Assembly (NCBI GenBank): GCA_902798545.1
Contig: CADBWQ010000020.1
Span: forward strand, 1-64,000
DNA: 64,000 bases
DNA from: Oscillospiraceae bacterium
GTDB lineage: Bacteria > Bacillota > Clostridia > Oscillospirales > Oscillospiraceae
Direction: 5' to 3'
Shown piece after piece: positions 20,007-28,220 of this stretch (its first letter is position 1; every line of letters begins with the position of its first letter). Under the pieces are notes generated by a model. That model saw nothing but the letters and a program-made list of their open reading frames with translations. It did no database searches and was not told the DNA's origin. A program made the translations under genes and the position numbers.

Positions 20007-21338
20007 TCACTGAAACAGCGTCTTGGCATATCGCATCAGGATCTCCGCTGTCTGCCCGCGGATCGCGGCGGTCTCTGCCCCAAGCAGGACAAGAACCATC
20101 TGGTGGATTCCATCGCCCGCCTGCAGCGGCATGGTGGCCACGAGGCAGTAACCTGCGCGATTGGTGGAGCCTGTCTTCAGCCCGGTAATCCCTTCCATAT
20201 TGAAAACCAGCGGATTGGAGTTGGCTGTCCAGTAGTCGTTCAATGTCGGAAGGTGTCCGTACTGGGCCGAGGTGATCTCTGTAATCTCGGGGTACTCCCG
20301 GAGGATAGCCTGCGTGAGGATGAAGAGATCTCCCGCGCTCATCCGATTCTGTCGCTTGAACGGGACATTTCCGCCGGAATAGGACGGAAGCCCGTTACAG
20401 TTATACATTTCTGCGGAATAGAGTTCCAATTCCCGCGCCTTGACATTCATTCTCTCCACGAAAGCCTCCTCACTGCCGCAGAGATGTTCCGCCAGTGCGA
20501 CCGCCGCCTCATTGCTGCTTGCAATCAGCATTGCATCCAGCAGTTCTCTGAGCGGCACATAGTTTCCGGCTTCCATTGGAACAATTCCATCCGGAGATTT
20601 TGAGATGGTCTCTGCCCGCTCCGAAATCCTGACCTGATCCGAATACCGGATCTCTCCGGCATCAATCGCTTCCCTCAGCACGTAATAACTGAGTAGTTTG
20701 CTGATGCTGGCCACAGGCAGCGTGGAATAGCCGTTCCAGAGGAAATACACCTCACCGGTGTTCGCATCTGCCAGGAACACGCTGCTGATATTGTCAAAGA
20801 ACCCTTCATCCCGCAGCATCTTCGCGTCCGGATAAAAATGCTGATTTGGTTTTGCCTGCAGAGAATTCCCGTTTTTATCAAACGTCATATCCAGCATCAG
20901 CTGAATGTCGATCAGACTCATAAAGAGATCCCCGTTCTGGGGGTTATAGGTGTAATACTTTCGGTCTCTCTCGTCGAATACGATTCGATTCCGATACAGG
21001 TTCAATGCCAGCGGTGCTGTAACAGTTGACGGGTTTCCGGCACCGGAAGCAAGGACGGGCATTTGCCCCGTGGTGATGACAAAGTATTCCCCGTCTGTGG
21101 ATGAAACAATTCGCTCAAAGCGAAATCTTTTTTCCGTGCTGCTCAGAGCTGCGGCGAGATCCGTGAGGGAGAGATACAGGTTTCCCTCATAGGACTCATC
21201 ATATGCCCGAACCGATTTCTGTTCTCCGTTGACGTTGACCGGAATCACATATGGTTCTCCATCCGCGAATGCCCCTGCAGGCAGGAGTGCAATGCCCAGT
21301 ACCAGCGTCAAAAGAAGTGCTGTAAGCTGCTTTCTCAT
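20007..21338 (-). CDS. D-alanyl-D-alanine carboxypeptidase, DacF type
   Basis: This 443-residue exported penicillin-binding protein trims the terminal D-Ala from peptidoglycan stems. After a signal peptide (cleavage near 25, AFA) there is an N-terminal stalk-like domain (about 28-165) resembling copper-amine-oxidase N domains. The peptidase S11 domain has SISK at 211-214, SSN at 274-276 and KTG at 388-390, all intact. The usual C-terminal beta domain and amphipathic anchor of PBP5 are missing, since the protein ends about 53 residues after KTG. Its ATG overlaps the mnmA stop (ATGA). Confidence 0.92.
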   Translation of the reverse strand: MRKQLTALLLTLVLGIALLPAGAFADGEPYVIPVNVNGEQKSVRAYDESYEGNLYLSLTDLAAALSSTEKRFRFERIVSSTDGEYFVITTGQMPVLASGAGNPSTVTAPLALNLYRNRIVFDERDRKYYTYNPQNGDLFMSLIDIQLMLDMTFDKNGNSLQAKPNQHFYPDAKMLRDEGFFDNISSVFLADANTGEVYFLWNGYSTLPVASISKLLSYYVLREAIDAGEIRYSDQVRISERAETISKSPDGIVPMEAGNYVPLRELLDAMLIASSNEAAVALAEHLCGSEEAFVERMNVKARELELYSAEMYNCNGLPSYSGGNVPFKRQNRMSAGDLFILTQAILREYPEITEITSAQYGHLPTLNDYWTANSNPLVFNMEGITGLKTGSTNRAGYCLVATMPLQAGDGIHQMVLVLLGAETAAIRGQTAEILMRYAKTLFQ

Positions 21339-22435
21339 TCCGTTCTCCTTCTTTCACTGCCTGTGATGGTTCCGCCTCCCAGGACGGTCTCTCCATCTTC
21401 TCCATACAGCACTGCGGCCTGGCCCGGAGCGGGTGCTCTCTGGACGTCATCAAAACAGATGACCATGTTTTCCCCCTCCATCAGCACGGTGGCCGGGTGC
21501 TCCGGCTGCCGATATCGAAGCTTTACACGTGCCCGGATGGGCTTTGTAATCGGCTCTCCCGAAATGATATTGACATGATCGGCATATACGGTGTCAACCA
21601 GTAAACCCGATTCTTCTGTAAGCGTTACCGTATTATGAACCGGATCAATCGCTGCAACATAGAGGGGGGCTCTTGCAGAAACACCCAGTCCCCTTCTCTG
21701 CCCGACCGTATAGTGGATGATGCCCTTATGTCTGCCAAGCACGGTCCCATCCGGACTGATAAAATCTCCCTCCGGGAATTTTCTTCCCGTTGCGCGTTCA
21801 ATAAACCCCGCGTAATCACCGTCCGGTACGAAACAGATATCCTGGCTGTCGGGCTTTTTTGCATTGAGAAAGCCATGTGCTTCCGCCAGCTCTCTTGCCT
21901 TCTGCTTTGTAAGCTCTCCAAGCGGGAATATGGTTCTGGCGAGCTGATCCTGTGTCAGGGAGTACAGCACATAGCTCTGATCCTTCGTCGGATCGATCGC
22001 TTTCTTCAGACTGTATCGTTCACCGGCCTGACATACTCTCGCATAATGCCCGGTCGCAATCGCATCACAGGAGAGCGCCTGTGCCCGTTCATAAAGCTTT
22101 TCAAATTTCAGACAGCGATTGCAGTCGATACAGGGATTCGGTGTTCGTCCGCTCGTATAGCTTTCGATGAATGGGTCAATTACGCACCCCTGAAAAGAAT
22201 CCGTGAGATTAAAAACATAATACGGCATTCCGAGGCGGTGCGCTACACTGCGGGCATCCTCCACATCCTCCAGGGAGCAGCAGGTCTTTTCGGTCTTTTG
22301 CGGGAGATCTTCCGCGTAGAAGAGCTTCATGGTACAGCCGACACACGTATGCCCCTGTTCCTTCAGCAGAAGGGCTGCGACACTGCTGTCGACACCGCCG
22401 CTCATGGCAACCAGAACTTTTTTCATTTTCCTCAT
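21335..22435 (-). CDS. mnmA: tRNA 2-thiouridylase MnmA
   Basis: MnmA places sulfur on U34 of Lys, Glu and Gln tRNAs. The 366-residue protein has the PP-loop SGGVDSS at 12-18 and the two catalytic cysteines Cys102 (NPCIDC) and Cys201 (DICFVPDGDYAGF). The true start may be the fourth codon (MKKVLVAM). It is the first gene of a two-gene unit with the carboxypeptidase. Confidence 0.96.
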   Translation of the reverse strand: MRKMKKVLVAMSGGVDSSVAALLLKEQGHTCVGCTMKLFYAEDLPQKTEKTCCSLEDVEDARSVAHRLGMPYYVFNLTDSFQGCVIDPFIESYTSGRTPNPCIDCNRCLKFEKLYERAQALSCDAIATGHYARVCQAGERYSLKKAIDPTKDQSYVLYSLTQDQLARTIFPLGELTKQKARELAEAHGFLNAKKPDSQDICFVPDGDYAGFIERATGRKFPEGDFISPDGTVLGRHKGIIHYTVGQRRGLGVSARAPLYVAAIDPVHNTVTLTEESGLLVDTVYADHVNIISGEPITKPIRARVKLRYRQPEHPATVLMEGENMVICFDDVQRAPAPGQAAVLYGEDGETVLGGGTITGSERRRTE

Positions 22436-22525
22436 TCTCTTATCCGGAAATCATTCTTTCATTTCAGAAATATCAAATTCGCATTGTTCTGCGCAACTTC
22501 ACAACGTGAAGATATTGTGAAAAAT

Positions 22526-22554
22526 ATTATAACATTGCTGCACTGCTCTGCCAA
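22526..22554 (-). promoter_or_regulatory. Promoter of mnmA
   Basis: TTGGCA (22554-22549) and TATAAT (22531-22526), 17-base spacer, minus strand, about 90 bases before the start. A small dyad CTTCAC-AAC-GTGAAG lies in the leader. Confidence 0.75.
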
Positions 22555-22621
22555 GTCCTTTTGTTTTTTTGATTTTTATGGTACAATCCCTGATGTATTT
22601 TTGGGAAAGGAACTGAAATAT

Positions 22622-23065
22622 ATGAGAGCTGTTGTTACGAGAGTCAACCATGCCTCCGTCAGAATTGACGGCGAAATACACGGGCAGATTCAAAAAGGCC
22701 TGCTGGTTCTCCTTGGTGTGCACAAGGACGATACGGAAAAAGAAGCCTCCAGAATTGCGGACAAAATCTGTGGTCTGCGGATCTTCGAAGACGAGAACGG
22801 CAAAATGAATCTCTCCCCTGACAAAGCCGGTGCGGAAATGCTGATCATCAGTCAGTTCACGCTCTTTGCAGACTGCCGTTCCCGCCGTCCCGGCTTTTCT
22901 CTTGCTGCAAGACCGGACACTGCCATTCCCCTGTATGAGCAGGTGATTCGCGAATGCCAGGAGCGCGGTTTCCACGTGGAAACCGGCGTTTTTGCTGCGG
23001 AGATGATGGTCGATTCTGAAAACGACGGCCCTGTCACCATCCTGCTTGATACCAACGAACTCTAA
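22622..23065 (+). CDS. dtd: D-aminoacyl-tRNA deacylase
   Basis: DTD hydrolyses D-amino acids from mischarged tRNA. The 147-residue protein has the conserved SQFTLFAD segment (about 77-84) with SRRPGF following, and the cis GPVT motif near 137-140 that gives chiral discrimination. The start at 22622 is set by AAAGGAA 10 bases upstream and by the family N-terminus MRAVVTRV; a long in-frame upstream extension is only the antisense of mnmA. TACAAT at 22582-22587 is a likely -10. Confidence 0.95.
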   Translation: MRAVVTRVNHASVRIDGEIHGQIQKGLLVLLGVHKDDTEKEASRIADKICGLRIFEDENGKMNLSPDKAGAEMLIISQFTLFADCRSRRPGFSLAARPDTAIPLYEQVIRECQERGFHVETGVFAAEMMVDSENDGPVTILLDTNEL

Positions 23066-23098
23066 ATCATTCTGAATCTTTCCGGGAGGCTTTCATCA

Positions 23099-25378
23099 AT
23101 GCCTAAACTGATTACAGATCTTGCTGTCATGTTGCTAACTGCCGGTGTGGTCACGGTAATCTTCCGTCGCTTTAAGCAGCCTCTTGTTCTGGGATACATT
23201 CTGGCCGGCTTTCTGGTCGGCCCATACATGCCCTATTTCTTTACGGTGGTTGACTCGGCCTCCATCGAGACCTGGAGTGAGATTGGCATCATTGTCCTTA
23301 TGTTCGGTCTCGGGCTGGAATTCAATCTGCATAAGCTGGCAAGCGTCGGCGGTACAGCTGTCATAACCGCGCTGACCGAAGTTCTCGGAATGCTGGTGGT
23401 CGGCTATCTTGTCGGACAGGCGATGGGCTGGTCCATGATGGACAGCATCTTTCTGGGCGGAATGCTCTCCATGAGTTCGACCACGATCATTATCAAAGCC
23501 TTTGATGAACTGGGCGTTCGTAAGGAAGGCTTTGCCGAGCTGGTTTTCGGTACCCTGGTGATCGAAGATATCGCCGGCATCTTTATGATGATCATCCTCT
23601 CCACCGTCTCTGTCAGTAAGAACATCTCCGGCGCCGCCCTCGCACTGCAGCTGGGAGAACTGGTTCTGTACCTCGCGCTGTGGCTGATCCTCGGGATATA
23701 CATTCTCCCCACACTCCTGCGTCGTGCCAGTGATTTTATGAATGATGAAACACTTCTTATTGTCTCTCTCGGCATTTGTTTTGGGATGGTGCTTCTCGCT
23801 GAATATCTTGGCTTCTCCTCCGCACTTGGCGCATTTCTCGCCGGTTCGCTGCTGGCGGGTACCGTTCACGCAGAACGTGTGGAGCATTTGAGCAGCGGTA
23901 TCAAAGATCTGTTTGGGACAGTATTCTTTCTGTCTGTCGGCATGATGATTGATCCGGCAATGATCGTCAGGCATGCATTGCCGATTCTGATCATCACTCT
24001 CGTCACAATTGTTGGAAAGCTCATTATCTCTTCCACGGGAGTTTTGCTCTCCGGCCAGTCTCTGCGTAATGCGGTTCACTGTGGCTGTTCCCTGGCGCAG
24101 ATTGGTGAATTTGCATTTATCATCGCTTCACTTGGTATGAACCTCGGCGTCATCGCGGATTACATCTATCCCATCATTGTCTCTGTCTCTGTCATAACGA
24201 CGCTGACAACACCCGCGTTTATAAAGAATTCAGACCGCATCTATGAGCTGGTTCGCCGTATTCTCCCACGGAAGCTGGCCGACAAGCTGGAGCGTTATAC
24301 TTCCGACGCCCCCGATTCTCAGGCACAGGACAGCGACTGGCTCAATTATCTGCGCCGCTACGCAAAAGTCACTGCCTTTTATGGTGTACTGATATTCGGC
24401 GTTCTGATGATCGTACAGTATCTGGTTTTTCCCTTCCTGCAGTCCGCCGCTCCGCAGCCGTGGATTGCTCAGGCGGCCAGTATTCTGCTCTGCGTTCTCG
24501 GTGTGGCTTTGTTTATTCGCCCCATGCTGGATCTTCACTCCACGGAGTACACCGTTCTCTGGGTAAAGAACCCGTATTACCGCCTGCCCTTAATTGCGCT
24601 GACCGCACTTCGCTTCGTTCTGATCGTACTGATCATCTATTTCCCGATCCAGGCCATTCTGGATCTCAGCGACTGGCTGCTGGTTCTGATTATTGCTGCG
24701 GCAATACTGCTTATCTATCGCAGCGGCTGGATGTCCTCGGCCTACGTTTCGGCTGAGGCGCGCTTCATGGCGAACTTCAACGAACGGAATCTGCAGCGTG
24801 AAGTCGGTACTGAGGATGAGATGGAATGGCTGGACGAAGCGCTTTATGTCCAGAAGCTGAGCTGTCCCCCGGAACTCTATGGGAAGACGCTGAAGCAGCT
24901 TGCCTGGGGAAGCCATTTCAGCGTCAATGTCATTCAGGTCATTCGAAACCGTAAAGTCCGCAATATGCCGTCCGGTTCTCTGGAGCTTCACGAGGGTGAC
25001 CTTCTGGTTCTGGTCGGGAAGGCGGAGGATCTTCGCTCTCTTCGTCTCAGCCTCGGCATGCAGGAATATGAAGAGCTCCCCACCCTCCGCGCTTATACGG
25101 AAGCGCAGGCCGACTCCCCTTATGCGGTCTTCGCTTATGCGATCAAGGTAAAGAAGGATTCCGAGCTTGCGGGAAAGAGTATCCGCTCCAGCGCGCTGCG
25201 TGAGAAGTACGACTGCATGATTCTGGGGCTTCAGCGTAATTACCTGCCGATCCTGCAGCCGGATATCAACATGACGATCCAGCCGGATGATTATATCTGG
25301 ATTCTGGGCAGCCGGAGAATGGCGGAGAAACTGCTTGCCGGCGGGTTTGACACGGATGAAGAGGATCCGGTTTTCTGA
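23099..25378 (+). CDS. CPA2-family cation/proton antiporter with two RCK-C domains
   Basis: This 759-residue membrane protein has about 12 to 13 membrane segments in residues 1-400 of the Na+/H+ exchanger (KefB/CPA2) type. A second hydrophobic block (about 420-560) follows, then two consecutive TrkA-C (RCK-C) regulatory domains (about 585-660 and 680-755). The nucleotide-binding RCK-N domain seen in KefC is absent between membrane and RCK-C parts; the second membrane block takes its place. K+ or Na+ export is likely. It starts 33 bases after dtd and ends in a strong terminator. Confidence 0.88.
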   Translation: MPKLITDLAVMLLTAGVVTVIFRRFKQPLVLGYILAGFLVGPYMPYFFTVVDSASIETWSEIGIIVLMFGLGLEFNLHKLASVGGTAVITALTEVLGMLVVGYLVGQAMGWSMMDSIFLGGMLSMSSTTIIIKAFDELGVRKEGFAELVFGTLVIEDIAGIFMMIILSTVSVSKNISGAALALQLGELVLYLALWLILGIYILPTLLRRASDFMNDETLLIVSLGICFGMVLLAEYLGFSSALGAFLAGSLLAGTVHAERVEHLSSGIKDLFGTVFFLSVGMMIDPAMIVRHALPILIITLVTIVGKLIISSTGVLLSGQSLRNAVHCGCSLAQIGEFAFIIASLGMNLGVIADYIYPIIVSVSVITTLTTPAFIKNSDRIYELVRRILPRKLADKLERYTSDAPDSQAQDSDWLNYLRRYAKVTAFYGVLIFGVLMIVQYLVFPFLQSAAPQPWIAQAASILLCVLGVALFIRPMLDLHSTEYTVLWVKNPYYRLPLIALTALRFVLIVLIIYFPIQAILDLSDWLLVLIIAAAILLIYRSGWMSSAYVSAEARFMANFNERNLQREVGTEDEMEWLDEALYVQKLSCPPELYGKTLKQLAWGSHFSVNVIQVIRNRKVRNMPSGSLELHEGDLLVLVGKAEDLRSLRLSLGMQEYEELPTLRAYTEAQADSPYAVFAYAIKVKKDSELAGKSIRSSALREKYDCMILGLQRNYLPILQPDINMTIQPDDYIWILGSRRMAEKLLAGGFDTDEEDPVF

Positions 25379-25396
25379 AACGAACCATAATACTGA

Positions 25397-25435
25397 AGGG
25401 CAGTGATTCAGAGTGAATCACTGCCCTGTTTTTTG
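25397..25435 (+). terminator. Terminator after dtd-antiporter unit
   Basis: A perfect 14-bp stem (25397-25410 with 25414-25427) and 3-base loop are followed by GTTTTTTG on the plus strand. Confidence 0.92.
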
Positions 25436-25456
25436 TTTTCCGATTTGGCCCCTGTT

Positions 25457-26101
25457 TTACTTCACCAGTCCCTGCATCTTTGCCAACAGGCCGCCGAGCA
25501 GACCGTCTTCTCCGCTTCCGCTGTTTGCCAGCATCAAAAGGTCTCCGAGCTCCAGGTTCTCGCCCTTCAGAATGCGGGTTGCCAGTTTCTTATCGTCCGA
25601 GCTTGCCGCACGATAAAGCTCTATCAGCTTCTGTTCCGCCGCAGAAAGCTGCGTTGTTTTTGCTGCCTTGCCGGCTGCAGTCGTCTTCTTTGCCGTCGTT
25701 GTGCCTGTTTTCGCAGCCGTCGTTGAAGTCTTTTTTGCTGCGGCCGCACTTGTCGACGCGGCTTTCCTTGCCGTGGTCCCGGTTTTCGCAGATGAAGATT
25801 TCGCCGCCGTCTTCCTGGCTGTGCCGGTTTTCGCTGTTGAAGCTGTTTTCGACGATGCTGCTGCCTTGGACGCAGTCGCAGAAGCCCCGCCCTTTGGAGC
25901 TTCCAGCAGGGACTTCTGGGTGATTCCCAGCGCTTTTGCGATTAACTTCAGCTGATTCTGACTCAGCTCTTTCTCTCCGCGTTCTGCTTTGCCTACATCA
26001 TTTCCACTGAGTCCGTCGACACTGCCTGCCAGCTGTTCCTGTGACAGCTTCTTCGCTGTACGGGCTTCACGGATCAGGGTTCCAACATTCTTTACCGCCA
26101 T
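25457..26101 (-). CDS. XRE-type DNA-binding protein with histone H1-like linker
   Basis: This 214-residue protein begins with a helix-turn-helix of the XRE type (about 7-62: REARTAKKLSQEQLAGSV, then the recognition helix). A stretch (about 68-152) consists almost wholly of Ala, Lys, Thr and Ser with KTG/KKT/AKK repeats, as in eukaryotic H1 tails and bacterial H1-like proteins. The C-terminal part (about 155-214) is helical with LSAAEQKLIELYRAASSDDKK. The combination suggests sequence-guided chromatin compaction or a nucleoid regulator. It is monocistronic and leftward, convergent with the antiporter gene. Confidence 0.85.
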   Translation of the reverse strand: MAVKNVGTLIREARTAKKLSQEQLAGSVDGLSGNDVGKAERGEKELSQNQLKLIAKALGITQKSLLEAPKGGASATASKAAASSKTASTAKTGTARKTAAKSSSAKTGTTARKAASTSAAAAKKTSTTAAKTGTTTAKKTTAAGKAAKTTQLSAAEQKLIELYRAASSDDKKLATRILKGENLELGDLLMLANSGSGEDGLLGGLLAKMQGLVK

Positions 26102-26195
26102 CGCTTTTCCTCCTTAGAATAAAAATAATTGAATCAGGAAATCGTAGTTCAGGTCTGTTCAGAGTTTTTCAGGATCAGAGCTCCGGTCAGAGGGG

Positions 26196-26906
26196 TTACA
26201 CATTGTCCTGCATCAGGGGGCTGTCCTCGGCCGCCGTTTTTTTCACCAGCTTCAGAGCTGCTCCAAACATCCAGCAGACAAAGACCAGGAACGCCACGCT
26301 CATGAGATCGCTCTGCATGGTTGCGATAAAGTCATAAGCGCCATGGAGAAGCATGGGGATGAGCAGGGCCATCCGCCGCGCTTTCCGGGATGTATCCTCG
26401 TAGCCTGCAAGCGCATACCGCTTTGCCACACCGTACCAGACACCCATATATACGCCAAAACAGGCATGTCCCGGAACCGCAGTCACAGCCCTTGCCAGCG
26501 CGGTCCCGATCCCATAACGCAGCACATAGAAGATATTCTCCCAGAGTGCAAATCCCAGAGATACGAACACTGCATACACCACGCCGTCAAACTGACAGTT
26601 GAAGTGAGGACTCTTCCATGTCCGCAGTTTCAGCAGCAGGTACTTGGCCCCTTCCTCTGCAAAAGCAACCACGACGAAATACAGGAGCGCGTCATAGACC
26701 AGTCCTCCATTGGGGAACAGATCTGTCAGGAGATTATCTCCGTAGACCTCAACCAGCTCTGCCAGGGTGGTTGAGACGATACCGAGAAAAACCAGCCCTA
26801 CCAGCATTTTGATCGGTTCTTTTTCCAGGCGGTCAGCACGGTAAACCCTGACCATCAGATAAATCGCCGGAACAACCGCCGCAACGATAAGAATCAAATC
26901 AGCCAT
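26196..26906 (-). CDS. PrsW-family intramembrane metalloprotease
   Basis: This 236-residue protein has about 7 membrane segments and the PrsW signature: Glu-Glu-x-x-Lys (EEGAK, 84-88) in AFAEEGAKYL, and a second conserved His in GHACFGVYMG (about 145). PrsW of Bacillus subtilis makes the first cut in an anti-sigma factor (RsiW), but no sigma/anti-sigma pair is nearby, so the substrate is unknown. It lies downstream of ireB across a hairpin. Confidence 0.88.
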   Translation of the reverse strand: MADLILIVAAVVPAIYLMVRVYRADRLEKEPIKMLVGLVFLGIVSTTLAELVEVYGDNLLTDLFPNGGLVYDALLYFVVVAFAEEGAKYLLLKLRTWKSPHFNCQFDGVVYAVFVSLGFALWENIFYVLRYGIGTALARAVTAVPGHACFGVYMGVWYGVAKRYALAGYEDTSRKARRMALLIPMLLHGAYDFIATMQSDLMSVAFLVFVCWMFGAALKLVKKTAAEDSPLMQDNV

Positions 26907-26938
26907 TACAAATCCACTCTCCCGATCTTTTTGAAAGA

Positions 26939-26967
26939 GTATAAGCCCGGCGTCGCCGGGCTTATAC
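26939..26967 (-). terminator. Hairpin between ireB and the PrsW gene
   Basis: A near-perfect 14-bp GC-rich palindrome (26939-26952 with 26954-26967) is followed on the minus strand by TCTTTC. The T-tract is weak, so this may be a partial terminator or attenuator. Confidence 0.5.
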
Positions 26968-26976
26968 GAACCATAC

Positions 26977-27219
26977 TTACTTGTCCAGATAGGTCTTCAG
27001 CAGCTCCTGCAGCAGCTCATCCCTGTCCAGTCGGCAGATAAGACTGCGTGCGTTATTATAGCTGGTGATGTAAGTCGGATCTTCAGAGAGAATGTAACCG
27101 ACAATCTGGTTTATGGGGTTGTAGCCCTTGACCATCAGGGAATTGTAAACAGAGGAGAGAATCTCCTTCATTTCGGCCTTACTGTCAAGCGCCGCAAACT
27201 TTCTTGTGACATCCTGCAT
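26977..27219 (-). CDS. ireB: IreB-family regulatory phosphoprotein (UPF0297)
   Basis: This 80-residue protein matches the IreB/YrzL family: GYNPINQIVGYILSEDP and the C-terminal RDELLQELLKTYL are diagnostic. In Enterococcus IreB is a substrate of the PASTA kinase IreK and lowers cephalosporin resistance. The usual neighbours ruvX and the DUF1292 gene are missing here. The start at 27219 has a GGGAG site at the right distance; a TTG codon at 27234 overlaps that site and is rejected. Confidence 0.93.
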   Translation of the reverse strand: MQDVTRKFAALDSKAEMKEILSSVYNSLMVKGYNPINQIVGYILSEDPTYITSYNNARSLICRLDRDELLQELLKTYLDK

Positions 27220-27491
27220 AAAAACCACTCCCAATCACAATTCTGTTCCGATACCCGCTTTGAAAGCGCAGTACGAATCTTTATCTGGTATTATACCATA
27301 ACTTGTGATCAAGTAAAGTCTTTTTTTGCATATTTTGTATGCAGTACTGCAAAATGTTGTCTGTCGGCTTCTCTGAAGTCAGCCTCCGGCTGAGGCCTGT
27401 GTCCGGGCAGACTGACAATGCCTGCGCGGATGCTTCAGTCGCTTTTGGCAGCTGTGCTTACGGCAAACGGGTACTTACGCCAAACGTGCGA
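27220..27491. other. Intergenic region between ireB and the small membrane gene
   Basis: Apart from the ireB promoter, bases 27320-27490 contain a GC-richer stretch without a ribosome site or recognisable protein. No terminator or RNA gene is evident. Confidence 0.35.
27286..27317 (-). promoter_or_regulatory. ireB promoter with two palindromes
   Basis: On the minus strand TTTACT (27317-27312) and TATAAT (27295-27290) are 16 bases apart, with an extended TGG before the -10. The palindrome TGGTATTATACCA (27286-27298) covers the -10, and ACTTGTGATCAAGT (27301-27314) covers the spacer and -35. This arrangement suggests repressor binding. Confidence 0.6.
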
Positions 27492-27520
27492 TTGCGCAGG
27501 GACGTAAGATGTGGTAGAAT
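27492..27520 (+). promoter_or_regulatory. Promoter of the small membrane gene
   Basis: TTGCGC (27492-27497) and TAGAAT (27515-27520), 17-base spacer, 47 bases before the start codon. Confidence 0.5.
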
Positions 27521-27567
27521 CAGAGCAACAACATGGGATCTGTATAAAAACAGGAGATGATGAAAAG

Positions 27568-27756
27568 ATGAAAAACAAATATGTCGTGTATGTGCTGTAT
27601 GTGATTCTCTTCGTGGCTTTCTGGAACCTGCTGGATTTCCTGTACTCAACATTCCTGACACACAGCGGATATCAGCTTGCTGCAGGAACAGACCTGCTGA
27701 TCCCGCTTGCAGCTGCTCTTGTAACCGGATATCTGTTTTTTCTGAGGGAAAAGTGA
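27568..27756 (+). CDS. Small two-pass membrane protein
   Basis: This 62-residue protein has a strong AGGAG site 11 bases upstream of its ATG. It consists of two hydrophobic segments (about 5-25 and 42-58) joined by a short polar turn (SGYQLAAGTD), ending FFLREK. Similar small proteins occur in clostridial genomes without known function. The next short gene begins 38 bases downstream, so they form a small operon closed by the terminator at 27962-27990. Confidence 0.7.
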   Translation: MKNKYVVYVLYVILFVAFWNLLDFLYSTFLTHSGYQLAAGTDLLIPLAAALVTGYLFFLREK

Positions 27757-27794
27757 TTACAGCAAATCCTGGTCAGCAAGGAGCTGAACTGATC

Positions 27795-27935
27795 ATGGTC
27801 TGCAAAATGAAAAAGACGGTAGATGAACTGCTTCAATGCCCATACTGGGTTATTGACATACTGCCGTCGCAGGTGCCAAAAGACAGTCCCGGACAATACT
27901 TTGCTGTTGAAGAGTACTGGAAGCCTACCTTGTAG
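27795..27935 (+). CDS. Short cytoplasmic protein, possibly C-terminally truncated
   Basis: This 46-residue frame starts at an ATG with AAGGAG 11 bases upstream. The core CPYWVIDILPSQVPKDSPGQYFAVEEYW looks like the N-terminal part of a longer small-protein family I have seen in Clostridia, whose members run on after the YF.VE.Y segment. Here a stop codon follows within ten residues, so this may be a truncated copy. An alternative GTG start at 27753 would overlap the previous stop. Function unknown. Confidence 0.55.
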   Translation: MVCKMKKTVDELLQCPYWVIDILPSQVPKDSPGQYFAVEEYWKPTL

Positions 27936-27961
27936 GCGACAGGTCGGTTGATCTCGTCGAA

Positions 27962-27991
27962 AAAATCACCCACACGAGGTGGGTGATTTTT
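27962..27991. terminator. Bidirectional terminator
   Basis: A 12-bp stem (27962-27973 with 27979-27990) carries an A-run on its left and a T-run on its right. It can end the small-protein operon on the plus strand and the phe operon on the minus strand. Confidence 0.85.
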
Positions 27992-28023
27992 ATTATGTCT
28001 GATTCGATCCGGAACCGTGTCTT

Positions 28024-28220
28024 TTATGCGGCCTTCAGAACAAGCTCTTGTTCGCCCGGGACGGACACTTCATACTCTGTGGTGTCCTTCGCGAAGCCCT
28101 CGGGGGCCTTCAACAGGTGCACGACGTAGTCTCCGGGGGCACGTCAAAGGCCGCGACGCCGTCAGGGCTCTCGGCGCAGGCACCGGCAGTCAGGGATACC
28201 AGGAGCAGCAGAGAAATCAG
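28024..28220 (-). pseudogene. Frameshifted SpaA/Cna-B-like secreted fragment
   Basis: Just after the pheT stop the minus strand encodes a hydrophobic signal-like segment (LISLLLLVSLTAGACAE), then AFDVPP. The frame shifts by one base in a CCCCCGG run near 28133-28138, after which it reads GDYVVHLLKAPEGFAKDTTEY and ends VLKAA-stop at 28024. Adding one G restores a continuous frame with the GDY...APEGFA pattern of SpaA/Cna-B prealbumin-like domains. No normal start codon is visible (only CTG), so this is likely a decayed gene, or a sequencing error combined with an unusual start. Confidence 0.6.

Noticed and set aside
21635-22621. Upstream extension of the dtd frame through the mnmA region
   Set aside because: The extension is antisense to mnmA. 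The dtd N-terminus and ribosome site fix the start at 22622.
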